Below, one piece after another: positions 33,714 through 45,000 of a stretch of 64,000 bases of DNA. Under the pieces are notes generated by a model. That model saw only the letters and a program-made list of their open reading frames with translations, was not told the DNA's origin and did no database searches. The stretch covers positions 25,909,501 to 25,973,500 of the forward strand of contig NC_079880.1 of NCBI RefSeq assembly GCF_029227915.1. The letters run 5' to 3'. The DNA is from Hydractinia symbiolongicarpus. Its lineage: Eukaryota; Cnidaria; Hydrozoa; Anthoathecata; Hydractiniidae. Position numbers and translations under genes: made by a program. Position 1 is the stretch's first letter. Every line of letters begins with the position of its first letter.

Positions 33714-34625
33714 CCTTCCGACTTTTGTAAATGAAACATTCTCTATAAGATGGAGCATCCTTAAAAACTAGGCATGGCGATAGAAAAAAGTCTTGACGTA
33801 ATTTTGAGTATAAACTACTCTTGTAGTAAATACATTTCAACATACATAATATACTTTGAAGTAAGTAAATCTCACGGAACATGAATTAAACGCCCTTTTG
33901 AATCAACGCTGTTTATTTGATTATTTACGGTATTCTTTTTGCGGAAAGTCTGTTTGGTGAAAAGTTATTAAACTTGCGAATCCCAAAATTAGTAGTTGCC
34001 TCGAAATTTCGTTTCATTTAACAACAACTTTGCCACCAGGGCTATTTGCTTGTCAGAAGTATATAAAATAGCGGTCGGCCCCGATTATGTTTGTTCCATA
34101 AGTGGGAAATAATATAAAAACATAAGTCAGCCTGCCTAACTCTCAAATAATGTTGTACATAAACCGGTCTGCCCTTATTATGTTGCCCCGATTATCAACC
34201 TCGATTCCAGGACATGTTGTCTCTTTTTGTATATCGGACGGCGACACAAACATTTTTCGTCAGACCTATAAACACCGGGCCGATGAGAGACAAAAAGCCC
34301 TGGGAACGAGGTTGCCTGATTATGTATTTTCTGCCCTGTTTTTACCGGGACAAGCTGCCGTACATAATCAGGGCATTAGCGCTTTTTATCCGGGCAGAAC
34401 AAAACTACTAAGCATGCGCAGTTATTTTTTTTTTTTGAAAAATTTGTGGCGAAATGTTTAGCCGTAAAATTTAAAAAATCAGAACGAATCTTCATTGAAA
34501 GATTTCAAAATAATTGCCTTGTTTTTAATACGCAAATAGTCTTACATTCAGTATTTTTTTTAATTCGGCGGATGGTTTTGTTTCTCGTAGAAATCAAAAA
34601 GCTATTTTGCAGCTAATTCTCAAAC
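33714..34625. other. Repeat-rich gap right of the Polinton
   Basis: 33,720-34,050 is AT-rich with nothing recognised. 34,060-34,420 holds CCGATTATG / CCTGATTATG words, including the inverted pair CCTGATTATGTA (34,316) and TACATAATCAGGG (34,355), interrupted by a MITE. A related GATTATG-word block lies left of the Polinton at 22,805-22,880 in the opposite order. Confidence 0.5.
34196..34314. mobile_element. MITE with CAACCTCG termini, 119 bp
   Basis: Left end CAACCTCGATTCCAGG and right end CCCTGGGAACGAGGTTG are inverted. Further in, TTGTCTCTTTTTG pairs with GAGAGACAAAAAG. It is inserted within the GATTATG-word block. Confidence 0.7.
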
Positions 34626-34904
34626 ATGTACAACAATGACACAAATAATCTTGAATTGCAAACTCTTTTTCAGGATAAATTTCAAAGCGGGAAAGGATAT
34701 ATTTTCAATGAATGCAGCTATCTTGTTAAATTATCAAGCAAAAAACTAAAATCTTCTGTTGCTGAGGCCATGTGGTGCACGCCCTGGACAAAAGAAAAAG
34801 ATAATGAAAAAAGTGAGGGACTCCAAACACTAGTGATGTTTTTAAATACCAGAAAGGCTATACGACGGAGGGTTCGCAAGTACCTTCGTAGAGGATTTTC
34901 ATAA
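34626..34904 (+). CDS. Orphan 92-codon ORF, unknown
   Basis: ATG 34,626 opens an uninterrupted frame ending at 34,904. The product starts MYNNDTNNLELQTLFQDKFQ, is charged, and ends in a strongly basic helix-like stretch (TRKAIRRRVRKYLRRGFS). I do not recognise it. It is not a shadow of another gene, but it may be an exon remnant of a transposon. Confidence 0.25.
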   Translation: MYNNDTNNLELQTLFQDKFQSGKGYIFNECSYLVKLSSKKLKSSVAEAMWCTPWTKEKDNEKSEGLQTLVMFLNTRKAIRRRVRKYLRRGFS

Positions 34905-35045
34905 TTATGCAGAAAAAATATGTTTGCATAAATTACATTATTTTACTGGATGTTTTTTTTGCATCAAAAAGTTGCATGTGATGTTATATACAGCTGCCCT
35001 AATGCTGCCATAATGCCATGATGTGATATGCAGCTGCAATAAAAT

Positions 35046-36114
35046 TTTCCATGGTTCATCACTTTGCTGATGATACCAACCTAATATTTTTTGATAAGTC
35101 TTTAAAATCTCTTTCTAAAAGAATGAACATGGATCTAAGGTTACTTTTCCAATGGCTCAACGCCAACAAAATCTCTCTAAATGCAAGTAAAACTAAATAT
35201 ATCCTGTTTAAGCACAAGCTTAAACCAACAAACTATAACTTCAAATTATTCATGAACGGCAAGAAACTCTTCCCCAGTAACTGCATTAAGTACCTTTTGC
35301 GGTTAAACTCAAGAGGGCTAATGGAGCTATAGCTAAACTCTGACACCTTGTTCCACAAAGTGTTCTGAAAACTGTGTACCATGCTATATTTGGTAGCCAT
35401 CTTCGTTACTGCAATGAAATTTGGGGCCAACCTGGTCATCACTATATTGATCGTATTTACTGTTTACAATGTGCAGTTAGGCTAATTTCTTTTGCACAAT
35501 GCAGAATGACTTCTACCCCTCTTTTCTCTAATCTTAATATTTTAAAGCTTACTGATTTGGTCCACATGATAAATGTAATTTTTCTGTACAATTTATATCA
35601 CAGAAAACTCCCAGAGGCACTTCTTGATACTTACAAAGTTGACTTTTACCACTCTTACCAGACTCGTGGATCTATTCTTGGTTTGATAAATCCCCCCACT
35701 GTGTAACTAAATCCTTCGGCTTGAACTCTATGCGATGTCAGTACATTTATTCATGGAATTTTTTTACAAAACTCCTTTCCTTCAACTCAACTAGTCTCTC
35801 TCACCTCTCCTAAACTAACTTCTTCTCTGATCCAGTTCTTTTTCTCATTGTACTGCTGAGTTTGTCATCATTTGTTTTTCTTTTAATATGTTACTGCGTT
35901 TTGCATATGTTTTTGTTTGTTTGTTTTGTTGTTTTGTTTTTGTATATTAAGGGTGGCCAGCATCTTGTCATAGCCGTAAGCTAACAATGCTGGTCTCCTT
36001 ACAGTGATAGCCTAATTTTCTTCGTAAATTTGATATTTATTTGACTTTTACCTTATGTATGCTATTACTGTATAATAAATCTTCTTCTTCTTCTTCTTCT
36101 TCTTCTTCTTCTGC
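35046..36114 (+). mobile_element. 5'-truncated non-LTR retrotransposon fragment with (TTC)n tail
   Basis: Starts in the RT palm (HFADDTNLIFFDKSLKSLSK, 35,055-35,115) and continues QWLNANKISLNASKTKYILF. After a frame change near 35,310 it gives LRYCNEIWGQPGHHYIDRIY and HRKLPEALLDTYKVDFYHSY to about 35,705. An AT-rich 3' UTR ends with AATAAATCTTC and a pure (TTC)n run at 36,079-36,110. The FADDTN / ISLNASKT pattern is CR1/Rex-like. Dead copy. Confidence 0.75.
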
Positions 36115-36303
36115 TGCTGCTTTAGCTGTAGCTAGCAAGTTATAGCTATAATTTTTTCCCAAGCTCATTACGCTTTTATGTTGCTAGGGTTATGTTATTC
36201 TCAACTCTAACTAGAGTACTTCTACTTTTTTCGCATATCTTATTTATTAGCTTAACAAAGCTATGGTTTTATTTCTGAATTGATGTTACATCACAAAACA
36301 AAG

Positions 36304-36580
36304 ATAGATAGATGTGCATATTTTACATGGCTAGCCTCACAAATATCGAGGGATATACCCTGTCTATTATTTCCAGGAGGGGCCATGGATGGAGAGTCCT
36401 AGAGTAACATCCAATATATGGCACTCGAAACCCAATTAGGGTCCACGCTTTACCCTATCCCATGCAACGGCCCAATCAGTGTACCATCTCCTTAATTTTC
36501 CTCACTTGGCTTGGGTTAACCTGGGAAGGGGATATGGTAACCCATATTGAATCGCTGCCAAGGGGAATCGAACCCTGGTT
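36304..36580 (-). mobile_element. tRNA-derived SINE, second copy (head lost)
   Basis: Shares the body of the SINE at 17,015-17,315, including GGGTTAACCCAAGC-type, TCGATATTTGTGAGGCTAGC and the tail ATCTATCTATC. The B box GGTTCGATTCCCC at about 36,565 is kept but the A-box region is missing. Confidence 0.65.
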
Positions 36581-36737
36581 TTTTGTGTCTTTTCTTCCAT
36601 AAACTTTAAGGTTTCATCTACAAAATTCGTAGCAATTCGTTTTAAAAAACATTGTATATGCAATACGAATTTGCTTTTGCCATACAGTAATTAAATTCAT
36701 ATTAAAGTTTTCTAAAGTCGTATAAAATTCGTATGAG

Positions 36738-36803
36738 TTTTAAATTAAATTCGTATGAGTTTTAAATTAAATTCGTATGAGTTTTAAATTAAATTCGTAT
36801 AAA
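36738..36803 (+). repeat. 22-bp tandem repeat, three units
   Basis: TTCGTATGAGTTTTAAATTA plus AA is repeated three times in a row, and a fourth start (TTCGTATAAAAA) diverges. Confidence 0.85.
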
Positions 36804-36807
36804 AATT

Positions 36808-37040
36808 TAAGAATGAAGAACAGTGATAAAAGAGCTTCGTTATATCGCAATTTTAAAATTTAAGAACGAAAAGCGTTGATTAAAATGCTTCGTTAGATCG
36901 CATTTTTAAAGTTTAAGAATGAAAAGTGGCAATAGAAAAGCTTTGTTAGATCGCATTTTTTGATGCATAGTAACAAAAAGCGGCGATAGAAATGCCTCAT
37001 TAGATTGTGTTTTAAAAGTTTAAGAACGAAAAGCGGTGAG
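36808..37040 (-). repeat. 53-bp tandem array, five units, inverted relative to 8.2 kb
   Basis: TTTAAGAACGAAAAGCG-type motifs recur with GAA(C/T)GAA at 36,811, 36,864, 36,917, 36,970 (degenerate) and 37,024, a period of 53-54 bp. The spacers contain CTTCGTTAGATCGCATTTTT, the complement of the 8.2-kb unit. Confidence 0.85.
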
Positions 37041-37786
37041 AGATAATTATTTAATTTCACATTATAAGTTTAATCCTTTGAAATTTGCACGAACAGCGTT
37101 TAGAGATGGTTGTTTGTAAGTTCTAATCATTTCAAGTAATAAGAATGGCGTTTATATTGAAAATTAAATTTGCATGACCATTCCTTTAAAAACTTGTATC
37201 CCAATTCGTATTGGAAAATCTCAATTATTCATATGAAAATTTGTATAAAAATTTGTATAAGTAAGTATAACTAATTAACGCTATACGAATTGTATATAAT
37301 TTTTATACAAATTATAAGCAATTAAATTTGTATGTATTCGTATAAAATGTCATATGAAATTTGTAGATGACCCCTAACTGAAAGTTCATTAAAATGTATT
37401 TTATCTCTTTTTAGTATTTGCATTGTGACTTTGTGATGGCTCTATATGGAATGAATGAATGATTTTGTGGATTCATAGTTAGGGGGCTGCAAGTTTTATT
37501 TCAGGTTGGGTGTTGAGTCACATATTTTATGCCACAAATTAGGCTCTAATAAATTTTGATTTGTTTATTTCATTGTAAAAGGTCCTTGTGCATATCCCCA
37601 GAAAGGTTGGAATATCTTCTTAGTTTAGTTGGGCCCTTAATACAAAAGCAGGATACTTGGAAGCAAAAGTCAATCAGTGCTCAAGAGTGTCTGATTCCAA
37701 CGTAACATTTTTTATGTTTTTTAGGTTAGGTAAGTTGGTAACGTAAAGTACAGTTAGTAACGTAATTTTAAAAACGTGTACTGCAA

Positions 37787-37999
37787 CAGGGAATTCCATG
37801 AGACGCAACACCTATTCATGTGTGCGTTTCATTGCACGCTAATTACGCTCTTTACTCGCGTAAAATAAAATTAAAAAAATTAATGAAGGAATTATAAAAG
37901 TTGATTTACTACAGCGTAGTTGATGTTGACGCTAAAGCTTACTTTAAGCATTTAACTATTAAAAACTCACGCATGTTGTTTTCTTCATGGAATTCCCTG
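37787..37999. mobile_element. 213-bp MITE with perfect 15-bp TIRs and TGCAA duplication
   Basis: CAGGGAATTCCATGA at 37,787-37,801 is exactly inverted at 37,985-37,999. TGCAA directly flanks both sides (37,782-37,786 and 38,000-38,004). Non-coding interior. The superfamily cannot be settled from a 5-bp duplication. Confidence 0.85.
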
Positions 38000-38004
38000 T
38001 GCAA

Positions 38005-39500
38005 TATCAATTACTTGAAGCACAAATATACTTGCACACTGGAATCTAAAACTGATAGCAACTGAATTTGAAACAACATGGAATTATACTCATTGCATTA
38101 CATTATTGTTTCCCCCTTTTTTGATTTGGGACAGTGTGGAAGGGACAACAATAGTGGAATTTTAGAAAGTTTGTAAATAGGAGATTTTCTTGAAAATAAT
38201 TCTATAAATATTCCATGCATCACTCCTACTTCGTTCCAAGTATTATACACAACATCTCGGACATTATACTCTTTACACATTTTATTATAAAAGCAATAAT
38301 AATTACTAATTGCTAAATTATTCATAAACCACATAGCTTATTTAATGCAATTTTTTAAAAAACAATTGTTTATGTTCAAAAATGTTTACTGCCTCCTCTT
38401 TTTCAACATGCTGAATGTCAGGATTCTTTGATTTTTTGCGATTTTAAAACCTGGCGTTTATGAGCATTTATGAATGTTTTGAGCATTCAATAGGTACCAA
38501 AGTGAATTTCACTAGGCTTTATATTGAAATGCTCAAATAATAACACCCTTTGACATTCTTAAACCACAAGTGAGAACAGACCTCAACAATATAATGACAC
38601 GGAAATACTAATCTAAGTACATACCTTGCTTATGCCACTTACCAAGTCAATGTATATAATAGTTTGATTTTTTGTTATATCTTTATTGAAAAAAAACAAC
38701 TGATAACTGTAAATTAGTGTTGTTTGATGTGTCCAACTCTTATGCACAAACATGTTCATCATAGTTTTACAAACCAATTGAACATACAAACTGATGGTTC
38801 TGTCCTAGGAAACATTCTTACTGTTAATTTGGAGAATGAGATAGTCCTGAGACTATCTGATACTGTTAAATATTGGAACCACATATATATGACACCATAG
38901 CTTTTGATTGAGAAGGTATGTAAATAACGAATAGCAGCCATCAAAACATTCAGTGTACTTATGAAGTAGAGCAGAAAGGTTTAATTAAAACATGCACAGT
39001 ATCTTTCTAAGTGCTACAAATATGACGGACCACTTGCTTGCCAGATGATTGCTCTACTCTGACTGTGCCATTGATCTAATGCTATCTTCCTGGCACATGT
39101 AGTTGACGAGTCAAGGTGAGACATAGGTATTTCTTGCGACATACCTTTTTACTAACACATGCCAACAAGATGTCACCGATTGATGCACAACCGGAGATTG
39201 AGTACCAACTGACAAATCAAATTTGCCACATTTGTTATCAATATTTAATTTTTTACTAGTGTGGACTATAAAGTTGGAAAGTTTAATAATGATCTTATCT
39301 CTAATTATATGCTAATAGAAATTGAAGGTCAGCATTTTTCACAAATTCCTGTATTTCGAATATTTAAATCATAAATATCTAAGAACTAAAAAAGCTTTTT
39401 ACAAAACTCCAAAACATTATGTAATTTTTATCCTCTGTGACATATCAAAATAACTTTTAAGAGTGCAGAAAAATTTTCTGCTGGAGAAGAGGCCATCTTA
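38005..39500. other. AT-rich intergenic stretch upstream of the zinc-finger gene
   Basis: No coding exon, RNA gene or transposon recognised. Probably contains the promoter and a 5'UTR exon of the gene whose coding starts at 39,679. Confidence 0.35.
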
Positions 39501-39560
39501 ACCATGTAAAGTAGGTGCAAACCATGTAAAGTAGGTGCAAACCATGTAAAGTAGGTGCAA
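39501..39560 (+). repeat. Perfect 20-bp tandem repeat, three units
   Basis: ACCATGTAAAGTAGGTGCAA is repeated exactly three times, ending 119 bp before the first coding ATG of the zinc-finger gene. Each unit contains an ATG and a GTAAAGT donor-like word. Confidence 0.95.
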
Positions 39561-39678
39561 ATGCAAGTTAATTTTGCTTATCTTTCGAAATAGTTATGGG
39601 ATATTTTTTCATGGTTATGGTTTCAATAATATGTACTTATATTTTAATTTTCAGAAAAAAACACAAAAGAAAACAAAA

Positions 39679-41978
39679 ATGGAATTTTACACACCACTCT
39701 CATCAGATTTTACTATTGGAATGGAACCAAAGTCTACCCTAAAACGAGATCCAGTGATTGATCAGAAGGAGCAGAAACCACAACCGTTTTACTCATCTGA
39801 TGTAGCAATATCAGCCGGTACAAATAAACCTTATCCTTCTGGGAAAAAAGGAGATGTTAAATTGCCTTCATTTTGGTGTACTGTTTGCAATGTACATCTT
39901 CAATTTCCAATACAGGCCTTACAGCATTTTACTGGGAAATCCCATATTTTCAAATTAGAGGTATTTATTGTGTGATTTTTTATTATTTTTTATTTTTTTT
40001 ATTTTGGTAAAATTGTTGTGACTTAAGTAAGATTTCTTTATTAGGATATAAAATTATTACTTATTACACACCTAGGATTCAGTAAAGCGCGCAGCCTGAT
40101 TAAAGGTTTTAAAAAGCACCAGCACCCAAATAAGCACCCGGTGACCAAATAAATGCCAACTGAATAAAACACCAAGCAAAAAAATGTTATATTGATATGT
40201 AGTAATTTTTACTATGGCATCCCATCCCCAGCAGATAAAGTAAATATTTTATCCCTAGAGGTCATTATGATCATTTAAAATGGCCGGTCAAGTCAATTTT
40301 TTTTATGTGTTAAAAAATTTAAAATTATTGTGAAAAAATATTGTTATTGACCAGGATTTTAAACACACTATAAATGCTTAGTAAAAGTTTTTAATTAAAC
40401 TTTGTACGAATAGGATTAAACAAAACAGGCACATATTTTGCCAATTATACAACATTGGTACTTTTGCATCTACAATTTTTTAGGGTTTTAGATATCTGGT
40501 TACCATGTTGGTTTGCCATGATTTTAATTATAGTGTCAAAATTTTTTATTTCTCCTTTTCTGTTCAATTTGGGAAGTATTGTTTGCAGATATTTCTGTTA
40601 GCGAATCTAAATTTTGATTTTCTTAATGAAATGTGATATTTTAAGTTCTGGCTACCACCCGGAATCAAAAAAGTGGAATAGTTTTTTAAAGTTTGCTTGA
40701 TAAAATTTTTTTGATACAATTTTTTATCAGGGATATGCAATAAATAAAAAATTACATTACTTTATAAAAAACATTTCTTTTAAAATATAGATAAAAAAGA
40801 AATGTTTAATTTGACCACTGGCAAGAAAAACGGTATATTAAGTAAATAATTTAAGTGATAATTTAAATGATCTAGTTGAAGCATCATGTAAATATGAATT
40901 GTTTGTTCGCTTAGAATTTGGGATGGTTATGCACTTTAGGTTTTGCTCTTTTCTCGTTGTGTAAATTTCTTGAGCATCTTTTCACTTGTGGAATGCATGA
41001 TTGCTGGTCAATTTGACTATTTGTTTTTGTGTCCTGGAATGTCAAATTTCCATGCTGATCTCTATATTAATAATTACTGTATAATGTCTGTCAAAATACA
41101 GAAACACGAAATGTGATTTATAATACATGTGCCATGGGTTAACTACTAGTCTGATGTGATTTTTGAAAATGCAAGTATTAATTGTTGGTACACGTATTAT
41201 TAAAATGTCACTTATCACTATCGTCTCTTATCAAATGTTCGTAACAAGCACCCATAGATTGAACCAACCAATTTGAATGAGCACCTAGCATTTTTTAATT
41301 TTGGCTTTACATTATAAAGACTATATAAGCTACAATACAGTGGCTCGTTAGAGATAGTTGAGAACTTTTGTTACTTAGGTGATATGTTGGGCAGTGAAGG
41401 GGGTATTGGTAGAAGTGTTACTTGCAGGATAGGTTCTGCTTGGAAAAAGTTCAGAGAGTTACTTCCTTTGTTGACTAGCAGAGTCCTGTCAATTGTGGTA
41501 AAAGGTAGGTTGTATGAGGCCTGTGTAAGAAGTGTTATGTTGTACGGTAGTGAGACATGGGCAGTGAAGCAGGAAGATCTTGACCGTTTAGAAAGGAATG
41601 ATATGAGAATGGTTAGGTGGATGTGTAACGCCAGTCTGAGAGACAGAAAGAGTTCAGATGAGCTAAGAAGCAGGCTAAGTCTCCTTAGAATTAAAGATGT
41701 TATGCAGATAAGAAGATTGCACTGGCTGGGGCACTTGGAAAGAATGGAGGAGGATAATTGGGTAAGAAAGTGTAGAGACTTGATAGTTCCTGGGGCAAAG
41801 CCCAGAGGCAGACCGAGAAAGACTTGGCAGGAGGTTATAAGGACAGACTTGATAGAGAGGAAGTTGAGTTTAGATCTAACACAGTCTAGATCAGATTGGA
41901 AGAGGGTCATTAATATACCCCATCCAACCCATGCTAGCATGGAAAACGGACGTTAAGCCGAGAATGATGATGATGATA

Positions 41979-42010
<32 letters not shown>

Positions 42011-45000
42011 TTTATCTGTAGACCATGGATATTAAATAATAATGAATTTTTTTCTGATATTATGAAATGAATATATAGCAATTTACTCTGTCTATTAGGT
42101 AAGAAATTGACATCGAACTATATTGTTTTTAAGTAAAGTATTTTAAGCAAACTTTTTGTTTACCTTTAAAGTTGATGAGGTTGTAGAGGAAGCAGGTAAA
42201 TCTTAACCCTTATTGGTTCGCAGCATTTTCAAAGTCTAATAACTTTTTAAATACTGGATGAAATTACCTGAAATTTTGTGACTTTTCCTAACTTTTATTG
42301 GACTTACAGCAAATAAAAGAAATATTTCCAAAAATTGTCCTGTCAATGTCAGTTTGTCCTCTTTGACAGGTGGTCATATCAACTTTTTTATTGTAGTGCT
42401 AAAAATTAATGCTTTCTAAAATAACCGGTTGTATGAATATGGGATTATGTATGTGATAGTGACAAAATGTAATGTAAATAGTTTAAAAAAAGATAAAAGG
42501 ACAAGAATTTCCAAGAAAGACATATTTTCTTCAACCATTGTCTCATTATGACATCATCACTTCCTGTGATGACATGTCAACCTAAATATTTTGTCACTAA
42601 TTCAGTCACAACATAATTGATGCTTCTTTGTGCCAAGTTTTGTCACTTGAAACCAAACTAAACAAAAGTTACATCCCGCGGGCACTTTATGCCCCCCATA
42701 CTTACAAGGGTCAAAAAAGCCCATACCAAATAGGGTTAAAAAATACTTCAACAAAACACAAAAGGTCTGTTATAGAGGTTTCAACAAAAACAATCTAAAG
42801 GTTTTTGCTAAATAACGTGAATAATAATAATTAAAATGGCTGTGAAGGTCTTCATCAAAATGTTTTTTATTACAAGAACTTAGATAGGAAGACCTCCTTC
42901 CCTTATTTGCATTTTTACATACTGGAATTGTTTCGTAATATGTTAATAAATAGACATGTATTTTGTTTTTAGCATTTAAAATACATAAGCATTTTTCCTA
43001 CTTCAAAATACATTTAACGTTCATTATTCAAATCTTCTTTTTCTTGATAAATACAAACTTACTTTAATGCATTGGACATTTTTGTATGCATCAAGGAAAT
43101 TGACTTTTATGCTTTATCTTTTTAATATTTTGACCCTCAAAATATGCTTATGGTATATGTTGATTCTTATCCACTTGCGCTATGAAAGGATGTTTCTAAT
43201 TAATCTGGATTACTCCAATTTATGGTTACATGAAGCGCTTAAAAAAGCTAAATTGATCCTCTGTTACAAATTAATGTGAAAAACAAATTAATGTGTATAA
43301 GGCCAATTTTTCACCTTGCACTATTTTGTATGATACTAGTAGTAATATAAGAAAACTAAAATAGTTTGCTCTTAACGTCTATCTGTGTATTAAATTTTCT
43401 CCATAGAATCGCGGTCATCATTCTAACAACAAATGGAACACTGAAAGTCAGAGAAAACGATTTCAAGTGAAATCTACTCAAAGTAGTAAGAGTGCTACTG
43501 TTACGAAAGGAGGATATGATTCATGGTATAAAAGGCCTGCATCATATCAGGACTTTTCTAAGAATGAGCCTGCTGCTAAAATACAGAAACTTGTTCCAAA
43601 ATCTTCAGAGGAGATATTGGACAAAGAATTGCTCTGCAATGATTGCGAGGTTATGTTTACTTCTTCCTGGCAGGCTCATCAGCATTTTAAAGGTAAAAAG
43701 CATTCCTTGATAGCAGCTTCAAAAGCAGCTACAAGTTATGAAAAAGTACCCTTAACTTGCCATCAGGGGAAGAAAGAAGATCTTAATAAGTTTCACTGCC
43801 AATATTGTGATATTTCGTTGAACTCGTATGAGCAGTTCAAGCAACATTGCAATGGTATCCGCCACAAACACAAAATGGGTGAAATAAAGCAATTGCCAGA
43901 TTGGTGGATGGGTAGGTGGAAGCATGCTCTTTAGCATGTTCTTTCTTCTATGTGTTACTAACTGCAGTCTTTCTATTTCACATCAGCACTCAAGAATTGC
44001 CAATATGCATGCAGATTTCTTAATGTAGCAGGCAACTAAATAATTTTTTGCTGATTTAAAAAATCTAATTCGAAAAACTGCAATTGAATTTTTGTGTTGA
44101 TGCTTATTGCATAAACATGAAAAAAAAAATCATTATATAAGTAAAACTGTCACTGATTTACATTTGCTAATTTTATGTTTCAAATGCTCACAGCATTGAC
44201 TTTCTCAAAATTTTGTTGGTTTGCTTTTACTGCACGTTATTAACTTTTGTTTGTATTATAATTCAACAATACCTTCATATGGATTTTATGATTTTTTAAA
44301 CTTTTTTAAAGAAACTATGGGACTAATTCAACTTTGTACGACCATTTCATAGTTTAAAATAAAGCATGTTAATATTTTATTTAAACATTTCGTAAGCCCT
44401 AAACATCATTGACATTTTAGTAACAAAGTATGGCAATGTTTAAAATCTTATACACTATGGTTTTATATAACTAAGTATGGTAGAAGTGTATTATGAAGAT
44501 TATCTGCTAGCGATTTTTAACAATTTTTCCAGAAATTTGCACCGAGTTGCATTATCTTTCAGTGGAATGAATGAGGGAATTTTTGGTCCTGTTGTTATAG
44601 CATGATCCTATATTAACACGTATCTTATCTTTTAACAATATATATCTCATTAACCCATATCCTCCTGACCCCTTATTGATATGACTAAAATGCTGTTAAA
44701 ATATAAAAAAAAATACACATTGTCATATTTTAGTATAAACTGTCAAAACACATTTATACATAACCTAAACATCACCTTACTGTGTTAAAGTATGGTGATG
44801 TTAAATTTTGTTAAAGCATATAATGCTTTAACGAAATTCAACTTTAGTTTAGCGTTTAGATGTCAGCACTTAATTAATGCTTGATCTCCATGAAATAATT
44901 GTATTGAATAGTATTTTGATTGACTGTTGAAAATTATCCAATGCAATTTAACATAAAAAGTGTTTAGAATTGTTTTTGTATAGAAGTTCCAGACAGGAAA

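Larger units (their letters stand above)
36602..37386. mobile_element. TIR element carrying a 53-bp array and a 22-bp triplicate
   Basis: Left AACTTTAAGGTT...TCATCTACAAA (36,602-36,624) and right, inverted, AACTTTCAGTT...TCATCTACAAA (37,386-37,360) form imperfect terminal inverted repeats. The interior is rich in TTCGTAT / ATACGAA words. No coding frame. The end structure suggests a non-autonomous DNA transposon. Confidence 0.55.

Noticed and set aside
38098-38334. 78-codon minus-strand frame with several Cys and Asn
   Set aside because: No recognisable domain, splice partners or neighbouring exons.
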